DNA of 64,000 bases. It comes from Pseudomonas thivervalensis. Lineage in GTDB: Bacteria > Pseudomonadota > Gammaproteobacteria > Pseudomonadales > Pseudomonadaceae. Within the stretch, counting starts at the first letter, position 1, and each line of letters opens with the position of its first letter. Position numbers and translations under genes: made by a program. The stretch is from the NCBI RefSeq assembly GCF_001269655.1, contig NZ_LHVE01000010.1, forward strand, positions 1 through 64,000, given 5' to 3'. Below, in pieces: positions 50,877 through 59,121 of this stretch. The notes under the pieces were generated by a model, which saw only the letters and a list, made by a program, of their open reading frames with translations, was not told the DNA's origin and made no database searches.

Positions 50877-52751
50877 ATGAAGCATGACCGTGGGTATCGT
50901 TTGCTCTCGCAAAAAGGACCAGCCGGACATTTCTGGTTGTCATTGGTGTGCTTTTCGGGCCTGGTGATCGCCAGCTTCCTGTTGTTCGAACAACAGATCC
51001 AGGACTTCCTGACCCATCTCAACCTGTACCTGCCTTCGACATCCTCGCAGAAACTCAACCTGGCGTTGTTGCTGATCGCCCTGCTGGCACTGGACGTGGT
51101 GTTGCCGGTGCCGTCGAGCATGGTCGCGCTGCTGGCCGTGGCGATGCTCGGCAGCCTGGGGGGTTACCTGGTGATTTTCGTCGGCCTGTGCCTGGGGGCC
51201 GGGCTGGGTTATGCGCTGGGGGCCGGCTATTTCCGTCTGCTGTCCGGCCGCCTGGGCCTGCATCAGCGCCAACCGGGGCAACTGGGCTATCGGTTGGGCA
51301 CGCTGTCGTTGATCTGCCTGCGCGGCGTCCCGGTGCTGGCGGAAACCTCGGTCGTCGCCGCCGGTATGCAGCGCTATCCACTGCCTGCGTTCCTGCTGGT
51401 CACCACCCTGGCCAATGCCGGCCTCGCGTTGGCCTACAGCGCCATTGGCAGCTTTCTCGTCGAACAGAACGCGCTGTTGGTGACGCTGCTCGCCAGCATG
51501 GTATTGCCCGGGCTGTTCATCGCCGGCTACAGCCTGTTCAAAACCCTTCGCCGGCACGACGCGGAGCCTTCCTTGCACGGGCGCTTCAAGGTCAGCTACG
51601 ACTATCCTGTATTGTTCACCGATCATCTGTTCGACCCGCTCAATCCCTGCCTGCACCGTCAGCTCACCGCCGAGCACCGGGGCCAGGTCACGGTGCTGGT
51701 GTTCGCCGATGAACAACTGCTGCACAGCGCCCCGCACCTGCTCGAACAGATCAATGCCTATTTCGCCCACCACTCAGACCTGCACTTGCAGGCGCCGCCG
51801 ATCGCGGTCCCGGCCGGCGAGTCGAGCAAGGATTCACAGGTGCTGCAGCAGCTGTACAGCGACATGCTGCAACATGGCCTGGACCGGCATTGCTATGTGC
51901 TGGTCCTCGGTGGCGGTGCGGTGCTGGATGCGGTGGGCTACGCCTGCGCCACCTTCCACCGCGGCATTCGCCTGATTCGTATCCCGAGCACCGTGCTCGC
52001 CCAGAACGACGCCGGTATCGGGGTGAAAAACGGCATCAACGCCTTTGGCCAGAAGAACCTGTTGGGCGCCTTCTACCCCGCCACCGCAGTCATCAACGAC
52101 TTTCAATTGCTGACCAGCCTGACCCGACGCGACCAGATCGCCGGGCTGGCCGAGGCAGTCAAAGTGGCGCTGATCAAGGACCAGGCGTTTTTCCAGTGGA
52201 TGGAGCAACAGGCCGACGCCCTCGCCCACTTCGATCACGCGGCCAGCCGCTACGCGATCCGCCGCTGCGCCGAACTGCACCTGGCACACATCACCGGGGC
52301 CGGCGATCCCTTCGAGCGCGGTAACGGGCGGCCATTGGACTATGGGCATTGGGCGGCTCACAAACTGGAAAACCTCAGTCAGCACCGACTGCGCCATGGT
52401 GAGGCCGTCGCGGTGGGCATGGCCCTGGATGGGCTCTATGCCAATGCCCTGGGGCTGTTGAGCGACGCCGACAGCGACCGGGTGCTGCGCCTGTTGCTCA
52501 AGCTCGGCTTCTGCCTGAACCCGCCGGAACTGGCCTTGAAAGATGCCCAAGGACGCTCTTTGGTTTTGCTCGGGCTGGAGGAGTTCCGCCAGCATTTGGG
52601 CGGGCAACTTTCCATTCCCATGCTCAGCCGGATCGGCGAGTCGGTGGACTTGCATGAGATCGATCCCGCGCGCATGGAGCAGGCCTTGCAACGGCTGTCC
52701 ACCCAGGCCGATCTAGCGCCGCTCACCGTGGACGAGGGCTGTGCGCAATGA
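50877..52751 (+). CDS. eboD: EboD-like: VTT membrane domain fused to dehydroquinate-synthase-like domain
   Basis: A 624-residue two-part protein. Residues about 20-225 contain a VTT/DedA-like membrane domain with five to six helices (LDVVLPVPSSMVALLAVAMLG, CLRGVPVLAETSVVAAGM). Residues about 240-610 form a 3-dehydroquinate-synthase-like enzyme: NAD motif GGGAVLDAVGYACATFHRG, LAQNDAGIGVKNGINAFGQKN, and metal ligands in GLAEAVK, DYGHWAAHKLE and LRHGEAVAVG. It opens the ebo-type operon. GAGGG ribosome site; the stop overlaps eboC (ATGA). The fused membrane domain is unexpected for a cyclase and suggests membrane-anchored chemistry. Confidence 0.88.
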   Translation: MKHDRGYRLLSQKGPAGHFWLSLVCFSGLVIASFLLFEQQIQDFLTHLNLYLPSTSSQKLNLALLLIALLALDVVLPVPSSMVALLAVAMLGSLGGYLVIFVGLCLGAGLGYALGAGYFRLLSGRLGLHQRQPGQLGYRLGTLSLICLRGVPVLAETSVVAAGMQRYPLPAFLLVTTLANAGLALAYSAIGSFLVEQNALLVTLLASMVLPGLFIAGYSLFKTLRRHDAEPSLHGRFKVSYDYPVLFTDHLFDPLNPCLHRQLTAEHRGQVTVLVFADEQLLHSAPHLLEQINAYFAHHSDLHLQAPPIAVPAGESSKDSQVLQQLYSDMLQHGLDRHCYVLVLGGGAVLDAVGYACATFHRGIRLIRIPSTVLAQNDAGIGVKNGINAFGQKNLLGAFYPATAVINDFQLLTSLTRRDQIAGLAEAVKVALIKDQAFFQWMEQQADALAHFDHAASRYAIRRCAELHLAHITGAGDPFERGNGRPLDYGHWAAHKLENLSQHRLRHGEAVAVGMALDGLYANALGLLSDADSDRVLRLLLKLGFCLNPPELALKDAQGRSLVLLGLEEFRQHLGGQLSIPMLSRIGESVDLHEIDPARMEQALQRLSTQADLAPLTVDEGCAQ

Positions 52752-53638
52752 ACCAGATATCGCCAGGCCTCAAGACCTGGATGACCCTCGGTCGCGTGTC
52801 CAACCTGCCCACGGTGTGGACCAATACCCTGGCCGCCGCCCTGCTCGCCAGCAGCGCCGGCGCCCTGGCACCGCCGTCGTCCCTGGTGTGGCTCCTGCTG
52901 CTGGCGGCGCTGTCGCTGCTGTACCTGGCCGGCATGCTCTTGAATGACCTGCTGGACGCCGATTGGGACAAACAACACGACAATCCCCGCCCCATCACCC
53001 TGGGCCTGGTCAGCCGCCAGCAAGTGCGCCTGGCCACGGCGCTGTTGCTGGTGTTGGCCGCCGCCTCGCTGTTGGGCCTGAGCCAACTGATCGAGCAGCC
53101 GCATTGGCTGCTGGGCAGCGCGACTCTATTGGTGGGCTGCATCCTCGGCTACAACCTGCTGCACAAGAAGTATGCCCACAGCGTCTGGCTGATGGGGGCC
53201 TGCCGCTCGGCACTCTACCTCACCGCAGCCGCCAGCCTGGCGATGCCCCCCGAACCGATCTGGCTCTGCGCCCTTCTGCTCGGCGTCTACATCAGCGGCC
53301 TGACCTACCTGGCCCGCCAGGAACACCGTAACCAATTGATCAGCCGCCTCCCGCTGCTGCTGATGCTGAGCCCACTGGCCTTGGCGATCTACGCAGACAG
53401 TGCCTGGTTCTGGCCGGTCCTGCTGATATGGCTTGGCTGGTTGGGCTGGCACTACTGGCGCAATCTGGCCAACCCGCGACAACGACAGGTTCGCGCCTTT
53501 ATCGGTGCAGGCCTGGCCGCCCTGCCGCTGTTCGACGCTCTGGTGCTGGCCGTCGCCAACCAGCCGCTGGGCAGCCTGTTATGTGTCCTGGTGTTTTTCC
53601 TGCTTCCTCATTTCCAACGCTGGATCAAACCCACATGA
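52748..53638 (+). CDS. eboC: EboC-like UbiA-family prenyltransferase
   Basis: A 296-residue integral membrane prenyltransferase with about nine helices. The first Asp-rich motif is LLNDLLDADWDKQHDN near residue 75, preceded by RVSNLPTVWTN. The usual second Asp motif (D-x3-D) is weak around residue 190, where YLARQEHRN appears instead. It transfers or binds a prenyl group at the membrane. It overlaps both the previous and next genes by four bases. In ebo clusters this gene is standard, supporting the identification. Confidence 0.9.
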   Translation: MNQISPGLKTWMTLGRVSNLPTVWTNTLAAALLASSAGALAPPSSLVWLLLLAALSLLYLAGMLLNDLLDADWDKQHDNPRPITLGLVSRQQVRLATALLLVLAAASLLGLSQLIEQPHWLLGSATLLVGCILGYNLLHKKYAHSVWLMGACRSALYLTAAASLAMPPEPIWLCALLLGVYISGLTYLARQEHRNQLISRLPLLLMLSPLALAIYADSAWFWPVLLIWLGWLGWHYWRNLANPRQRQVRAFIGAGLAALPLFDALVLAVANQPLGSLLCVLVFFLLPHFQRWIKPT

Positions 53639-54408
53639 ACACGGACGTGACTGCGCCGGCATCGGCGGCCCTCGACATGCGCCACGACTGTTTGAACGAA
53701 CAACGTCGGAATTTCACCCAGTCACTCGATGAAACCGAACGACAGTGGTGGGACTCGGCGCAGGCGCAGCTTGCCCAACGCCCGGACGCCAACACCGCGG
53801 CGCTCCTGAGCGGCCAATGCAAGCGCAACCTCAAGGAGCGTGCCCAGCCCGGCACCGACGGCTGGAGCAATGTCCAATTGGCGCGGGCGTTGCTGCTGGC
53901 CCAGGTCCTGGAGCAGCAACCCGGCGCCGAGCAGGTGCCCCTGCTGCGCCAGTTGTTCCTGTGGGGCGACGACCAGGAAAAGATCGCTACCTTGAAAGCC
54001 CTCGACTGGCTCGATAGCCGTGGGCTGTGCGTCGAGCTGGCACTTCAGGCCGGACGCACCAGCAACAGCCAGGTGTTCGCCGCCCTCGCCCTGGACACCG
54101 CCTACCCGTCGCGTCACTACGACGAACGGGCCTTCAACCAAATGGTGTTGAAAGCTCTGGGCATGGGCCTCGATGTACAGCGGCTGATCGGCCTGAAGCA
54201 ACGACACGGCGTCACCCTCAACCAACTGGCCCTCGACCTGTTGGACGAACAACTCGCCGCCGAACGAACCGTGTCCGCCGGCTTGCCCCACGTGATTGCC
54301 TTCGACCTGCTGAGCCCGGCGCAACGTCAACGCCTGGCCGGCCTGAGCCAGCAACGACGCTTGCCGCCGCCATGGCACGAACACCTGGGCGGCGCTTCGC
54401 CGAACTGA
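53635..54408 (+). CDS. eboA: EboA-like helical protein
   Basis: A 257-residue soluble helical protein. The segment QEKIATLKALDWLDSRGLCVELALQAGRTSNSQVFAALALD and the NQMVLKALGMGLDVQRLIGL repeat resemble HEAT-like alpha solenoid units typical of EboA-domain proteins. No catalytic motif is visible. It may act as a scaffold for the other ebo products. It starts in the eboC stop (ATGA). Identification rests on pattern and on the neighbours being the other five ebo genes. Confidence 0.82.
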   Translation: MNTDVTAPASAALDMRHDCLNEQRRNFTQSLDETERQWWDSAQAQLAQRPDANTAALLSGQCKRNLKERAQPGTDGWSNVQLARALLLAQVLEQQPGAEQVPLLRQLFLWGDDQEKIATLKALDWLDSRGLCVELALQAGRTSNSQVFAALALDTAYPSRHYDERAFNQMVLKALGMGLDVQRLIGLKQRHGVTLNQLALDLLDEQLAAERTVSAGLPHVIAFDLLSPAQRQRLAGLSQQRRLPPPWHEHLGGASPN

Positions 54409-54447
54409 AGCCCGCTCGTCCCCCTGTCTTTTTGACGAGGATTCACC

Positions 54448-55332
54448 ATGCCCAAGTACTTTGACCCGCATATCCACATGGTCAGCCGCACCACCGACGA
54501 CTACCAGAACATGGCCGCCGCCGGCATCACCGGCGTAATCGAACCGGCCTTCTGGCAGGGCCAGGCCAGGACCAGCGTCGGCAGCTTCATCGACTATTTC
54601 GACACGCTGTTGGGCTGGGAGCGTTTTCGCGCCAGCATGTTTGGCATCCATCATTTCTGCACCATTGGCCTGAACCCCAAGGAGGCCAACGACCTATCGG
54701 TGGCCAATGAGGTGCTGGAGATTCTGCCGCGCTACCTGGTGAAGGACGGCGTGGTGGCAGTGGGTGAAATCGGCTACGACGACATCACCCCGGAGGAGGA
54801 TCGCTTTCTCGCCGCCCAATTGGAGCTGGCCAAACAATTCAACCTGCCGGTGCTGGTGCACACTCCGCACCGCGACAAGATCGGCGGCACCAAGCGCACA
54901 CTCGCGGTCATTCGCGAGGTCGGCATTGCCGAACACTTGGTGATCATCGACCACCTCAACGAACTGACCCTGCCCCTGGTGCTGGACAGCGACTGCTGGC
55001 GCGGCCATTCCATCTACCCCAACACCAAGATGTCGGAACAGCGCATGGTCGCGCTGCTGCAGCAGTACGGCACGGAAAAAATGGTGGTCAACAGCGCCGC
55101 CGACTGGGGCATCAGCGACCCGCTCAAGGTGCCCAAGACCGGCCAGGCAATGCTGGCCGCCGGCTTCAGTGAGGCCCAGGTCGAACAGGTGCTGTTTCAC
55201 AACCCGGTGGACTTTTTTGCCCAGAGCGGCCAGTTGGACAAAGTCCTGGTCAGCACGCCACTGCCCATCGATCAGCGCCGACAGTGGCAGGACAACTCGG
55301 CCCTGCGCGGCCAGGAGCCGGTGGTCAAATGA
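54448..55332 (+). CDS. eboB: EboB-like TatD-family metal hydrolase
   Basis: A 294-residue TIM-barrel hydrolase. Metal ligands appear in DPHIHM near residue 6, VGEIGYD near 107, LVHTPH near 138, IIDHLN near 168 and NSAADWG near 215. This corresponds to the TatD/amidohydrolase layout, though the substrate is unlikely to be DNA here. A GAGGA ribosome site lies 39 bases after eboA, the only gap among the first six genes of the operon. The stop overlaps eboE (ATGA). Confidence 0.88.
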   Translation: MPKYFDPHIHMVSRTTDDYQNMAAAGITGVIEPAFWQGQARTSVGSFIDYFDTLLGWERFRASMFGIHHFCTIGLNPKEANDLSVANEVLEILPRYLVKDGVVAVGEIGYDDITPEEDRFLAAQLELAKQFNLPVLVHTPHRDKIGGTKRTLAVIREVGIAEHLVIIDHLNELTLPLVLDSDCWRGHSIYPNTKMSEQRMVALLQQYGTEKMVVNSAADWGISDPLKVPKTGQAMLAAGFSEAQVEQVLFHNPVDFFAQSGQLDKVLVSTPLPIDQRRQWQDNSALRGQEPVVK

Positions 55333-56558
55333 GTGCCCGCACGGGTTGGACGGCGACGCAAATCGGCTATTGCAGCAATGTGCACCCGACCCATGACCTG
55401 GGCGGTCTGCGCGCGTCCATCGAGCGGCATTTCCAGACCGTGCGAACACTGCGCGGGCTGGACACCCAGGACAGCGGCCTGTGGATCAGCGCCGGTGCCG
55501 CCGCCGAACTTCAACAGCCGCCGGCTCGTGCGGACTTCCTCGACCTGCTGCAACGCAGCGGGCTGCGCCTGACCTCGCTCAACGGTTTTCCCTACGGCCA
55601 ATTTCACCAAGGCGCGGTGAAAGCCGACGTCTACCTGCCCAGTTGGGCCGATCCGCAGCGGCTGGCGTACAGCCTGGACCTGGCCCGGTTTCTCGCCCAG
55701 GCCCTGCCGGCGGACTGTGCCCAAGGGGTCATCTCCAGCGTGCCGCTGGGTTATGCCGCTCGCTGGAGCGCGGCGCTACAACAACGCGCCGAGCATCAAC
55801 TGCGCGAACTCACCGCCGCGTTGGCGCAGCTGCGATTGGAGACAGGCAAGAAGATCGTAGTCTGCCTGGAAATGGAGCCTGATTGCGTGCTGGAAAATAC
55901 TGGCCAGGCCATCGCCTTCTTCCACCACTGGCAGGCCACGGACCCGCACCAAGAACACTTGGCGCTGTGTTTTGACGTCTGCCACCAGGCCGTGATGTTT
56001 GAAAATTGCTACCAGTCGCTGGAACGATTGCGTCAGGCACGGGTGCCCATCGGCAAGATCCAGTTATCCAACGCGTTGATTTGTCACTTGCCTGCAGACA
56101 ATCACCGACGCGAACAAGTGCTCGAGACATTGGGCGGTTTTGCCGAACCCACCTACCTGCACCAAGTGAAAGCCCGTGATGGACAGGACCGATTATCTGC
56201 CTGGGCCGACCTCCCCGCGGCCCTGGACGATTGCGAGCAGAACCGCTCCTCCCATTCCGAGCTGAGGATTCACTTCCACATTCCATTGTTCAGCGAGCAC
56301 CTGCTGCTGCCCGAACTCAACGGCAGCCAGGTTGCCTTGTCGCAGACCTTCGATTTCCTGGCCGACCATGGGGATTTCCGCCCTGTGCTGGAAGTGGAAA
56401 CCTACAGCTGGGGCGTCCTGCCCAGCCAGTTGCGGCCCACGACCGAGCACGCCCAGCTTCAGGGCATCGCGGCCGAGTTGCGGTGGGTCGAGGACCAGTT
56501 GCAACAGCGCCAATTACTGCAACCCCAAGCGCTGGAGGCCTGCGCCGATGCCCTCTGA
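55329..56558 (+). CDS. eboE: EboE-like sugar-phosphate-isomerase-type TIM barrel
   Basis: A 409-residue protein of the xylose-isomerase-like TIM barrel superfamily. ATQIGYCSNVHPTHDL begins the barrel. Likely metal and acid residues are in KIVVCLEMEPDCVLEN near 190, LALCFDVCHQAVMFE near 215 and FRPVLEVETYSW near 360. The family annotation in ebo clusters is metabolite traffic protein EboE; the reaction is unknown. The start (ATG 55329) sits inside the eboB stop. The end overlaps eboF by 11 bases. Confidence 0.88.
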   Translation: MSARTGWTATQIGYCSNVHPTHDLGGLRASIERHFQTVRTLRGLDTQDSGLWISAGAAAELQQPPARADFLDLLQRSGLRLTSLNGFPYGQFHQGAVKADVYLPSWADPQRLAYSLDLARFLAQALPADCAQGVISSVPLGYAARWSAALQQRAEHQLRELTAALAQLRLETGKKIVVCLEMEPDCVLENTGQAIAFFHHWQATDPHQEHLALCFDVCHQAVMFENCYQSLERLRQARVPIGKIQLSNALICHLPADNHRREQVLETLGGFAEPTYLHQVKARDGQDRLSAWADLPAALDDCEQNRSSHSELRIHFHIPLFSEHLLLPELNGSQVALSQTFDFLADHGDFRPVLEVETYSWGVLPSQLRPTTEHAQLQGIAAELRWVEDQLQQRQLLQPQALEACADAL

Positions 56559-58002
56559 TTCTGCGCGCCAGCCGCTGCTGCTGATCAACGTGGTCGGCCT
56601 GACTCCCGCGCTGCTGGGTGCCGCGACGCCCTGCATCAATGCTTTATTGAAAACGGCGAAGATGGCCACGCTGCAACCGGTATTCCCGGCGGTCACCTCG
56701 ACGGTGCAGGCCTCGATCCTCACGGGACAGCCACCGTCGGAACACGGGATCGTCGGCAATGGTTGGTATTTTCGCGACCAGGCCGAAGTGCGTTTCTGGC
56801 TGCAACCCAACGCACTGATCCAGGGGGAGAAGGTCTGGCAGACACTCAAGCGTCAATACCCCGGGTTTCGCTGCAGCCAATTGTTCTGGTGGTACAACAT
56901 GTACGCCGACGTGGACGCGGCCATCACCCCACGGCCGCATTACCCGGCCGATGGCCGCAAGATGTTCGGCCTGTATTCGACACCGGCCTCGTTGCACGAG
57001 CAGATTGAACAGCAGATCGGCGAGTTCCCTTTTCCAGGCTTCTGGGGGCCGGCGGCCGGCATCGCCTCGAGCCGCTGGATCGTCGATTGCGCCATCGCCG
57101 AATTCCAGCTCAATCGACCCGACCTGCAGTTGATCTACCTGCCCCACCTCGACTACAGCCTGCAACGCCTGGGGCCCGATCACCCGTCGATTGCCGACGA
57201 GGTACGCGCCATCGACAGCGAAGTCGGGCGTCTGCTGGCCTTCGCCCAAGCGCAAGGCGCGGCGGTGATGCTTTTGTCCGAATACGGGATCGAAGCCGTC
57301 TCCCAATCCGTCTCCATCAACCGGTTATTGCGCGCCGAAGGCTTGTTGCAGGTACGCCAATCGCTGACCTGGGAATTGCTCGACCCCGGTGCCAGTGCGG
57401 CGTTTGCCGTGGCCGACCATCAGGTCGCGCACATCTACGTGAAACAGGCGCGTGACATTCCTCGCGTCAAGGCGCTGTTGCAACGCCAGGCGGGTATCGA
57501 GCAGGTGCTGGATAAAGCCGAACAACGGGCCTGGCAACTGGATCATTCCCGCAGCGGTGAACTGGTGGCCGTGGCCGCCGCCGGTCACTGGTTCGATTAC
57601 TACTACTGGTTCGACGATCGCAAGGCCCCCGACTTTGCCCGCACCGTGGACATCCATCGCAAGCCAGGCTACGACCCGCTTGAGCTGTTCATCGACCCTG
57701 CTATTCGCTTCCCGAAATTGAAAGTGGCGCGCCGCCTGCTGCAGAAAAAGCTCGGCTTTCGCTACTACATGGACCTGATTCCGCTGGACACCCGCTTGGT
57801 CCGCGGCAGCCACGGCCGGCTGCCCACGAGCGAAAAAACCGGCCCGCTGCTCATCACCAATTGTGATCTGTCGTTGCCGCAGCACCTTGCGGTCACGGCG
57901 GTGAAGCAACTGCTCCTCGAACACTTCCAGGGGCACCCTCATGCCGATACGGCGAATGCCAAGGAGCTTCCATGCGGCGAGCCATTTCCATCACTGTTCT
58001 AA
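56548..58002 (+). CDS. eboF: EboF-like nucleotide pyrophosphatase/phosphodiesterase family
   Basis: A 484-residue alkaline-phosphatase-superfamily protein. Motifs are LLLINVVGLTPALL (first metal region), FPAVTSTVQASILTGQPPSEHGIVGNGWYFRD with the likely nucleophile Thr, YLPHLDYSLQRLGPDHP, and LLSEYGIEAVSQSVSINR. Predicted action: hydrolysis of a phosphodiester or pyrophosphate on the cluster product or carrier. No signal peptide is evident, so it may be cytosolic. The last 31 bases overlap the next gene, showing tight coupling to the downstream CXXCH gene. Confidence 0.88.
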   Translation: MPSDSARQPLLLINVVGLTPALLGAATPCINALLKTAKMATLQPVFPAVTSTVQASILTGQPPSEHGIVGNGWYFRDQAEVRFWLQPNALIQGEKVWQTLKRQYPGFRCSQLFWWYNMYADVDAAITPRPHYPADGRKMFGLYSTPASLHEQIEQQIGEFPFPGFWGPAAGIASSRWIVDCAIAEFQLNRPDLQLIYLPHLDYSLQRLGPDHPSIADEVRAIDSEVGRLLAFAQAQGAAVMLLSEYGIEAVSQSVSINRLLRAEGLLQVRQSLTWELLDPGASAAFAVADHQVAHIYVKQARDIPRVKALLQRQAGIEQVLDKAEQRAWQLDHSRSGELVAVAAAGHWFDYYYWFDDRKAPDFARTVDIHRKPGYDPLELFIDPAIRFPKLKVARRLLQKKLGFRYYMDLIPLDTRLVRGSHGRLPTSEKTGPLLITNCDLSLPQHLAVTAVKQLLLEHFQGHPHADTANAKELPCGEPFPSLF

Positions 58003-59111
58003 GTGCCCTGGCCGGTTTGGCCCAGGCACAGAACGCCAACCACTTCGACTGCAGCAACTTCCTGCAGTTTGGAGCCGACATCAACAAGACCCGGACCGCG
58101 TTTGCCCAGAGTCCCGAGACCATGGCCTGGAACTGGTTCGCCTGCCTGAACCAGCCCAGCACGGCACAGAGCAGCAACCTCGTGTGGGAGACGATGAAGC
58201 CCTCGGATCAGGTCTACCTGCCCAACGGCGCACCACCGGGCACCTATGACAGCTCCGCGCCGCTCCCGGCCGCGGTGGTGACACAAGCCAAGGCGCAAGG
58301 CATGAACCTGTCCCGTGCCTTCCATAACCTCAACGCCACCCAACAGGTCGACGGCTTGATCCTGCAAATGGGCGGTGCCGTGCCCGACGCCCAACAGGGC
58401 AACCCCGTACGTTTTCAACTGCTGATGGGCAAGGACACCTTCGACTACATCGTGAAGAACCAGGTCTACAACATGAATGGCCAGGCCGCCCTGGCCAATG
58501 ACCTGCACTTCCCCCCCACCGCCTGGGAATTGAAAGCCGCGTGGCTGTGGATCGGCACGGACACGACCTACCAACAAACCCTGGTGAACGATGGCTACTA
58601 CATTGCCCAAGCCTATTACCAACAGGATGGAAAATACCAGGTCGGCTATGCGGCACTGAGTGGCCTGCATGTCGTCAACAAGCTGGATAGCAGCTGGGTC
58701 TGGACCACCTTCGAAAATATCAACAACAGCAAGTACACCGTCACCAATGCCGCACCGGCCACGCCGATGACCAACACCACCGGGCCGACACCGGCCGCCA
58801 AGCCGGTCAATGCCAGCTTCCAGGCCAGTAACCCAACGCTGTCGAAGTACGAACTGATCGGGGTCGAGTTCCAGCCCATCACCCAGGTACTGGCCAACTC
58901 GCAGCTGGAATCGGCGTTCCAGAACACCTCGTCCTGCCTGGCCTGCCACAGCACTGCCGCCTACTCGAACGACGACGGCTACTTCAATTTCGCCCTGAAC
59001 AAGGGGGGCGGCATTGTGTACCCGACAGCCCCGCTGCCAGCCTCAGACTTCGACGGCTACAAAAAACTGGACTTTGTCTGGTCGCTGAAACGCGCCCAGT
59101 GGCAACGCTAA
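57972..59111 (+). CDS. Exported CXXCH protein, cytochrome-c-like, ebo-linked
   Basis: A 379-residue protein. MRRAISITVLSALAGLAQAQ is a Sec signal. A single CXXCH motif (CLACH, residues 322-326) suggests one c-type haem near the C-terminus. The remaining 300 residues are a large domain of unknown family with aromatic-rich strands. It starts inside eboF, with a perfect AAGGAG site, and lies 10 bases before the large partner gene. A paralogue at 62616-63920 keeps the CXXCH and the GLHV-K-WVW-TFE-I core. Confidence 0.8.
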   Translation: MRRAISITVLSALAGLAQAQNANHFDCSNFLQFGADINKTRTAFAQSPETMAWNWFACLNQPSTAQSSNLVWETMKPSDQVYLPNGAPPGTYDSSAPLPAAVVTQAKAQGMNLSRAFHNLNATQQVDGLILQMGGAVPDAQQGNPVRFQLLMGKDTFDYIVKNQVYNMNGQAALANDLHFPPTAWELKAAWLWIGTDTTYQQTLVNDGYYIAQAYYQQDGKYQVGYAALSGLHVVNKLDSSWVWTTFENINNSKYTVTNAAPATPMTNTTGPTPAAKPVNASFQASNPTLSKYELIGVEFQPITQVLANSQLESAFQNTSSCLACHSTAAYSNDDGYFNFALNKGGGIVYPTAPLPASDFDGYKKLDFVWSLKRAQWQR

Positions 59112-59121
59112 GGAGCATGAC

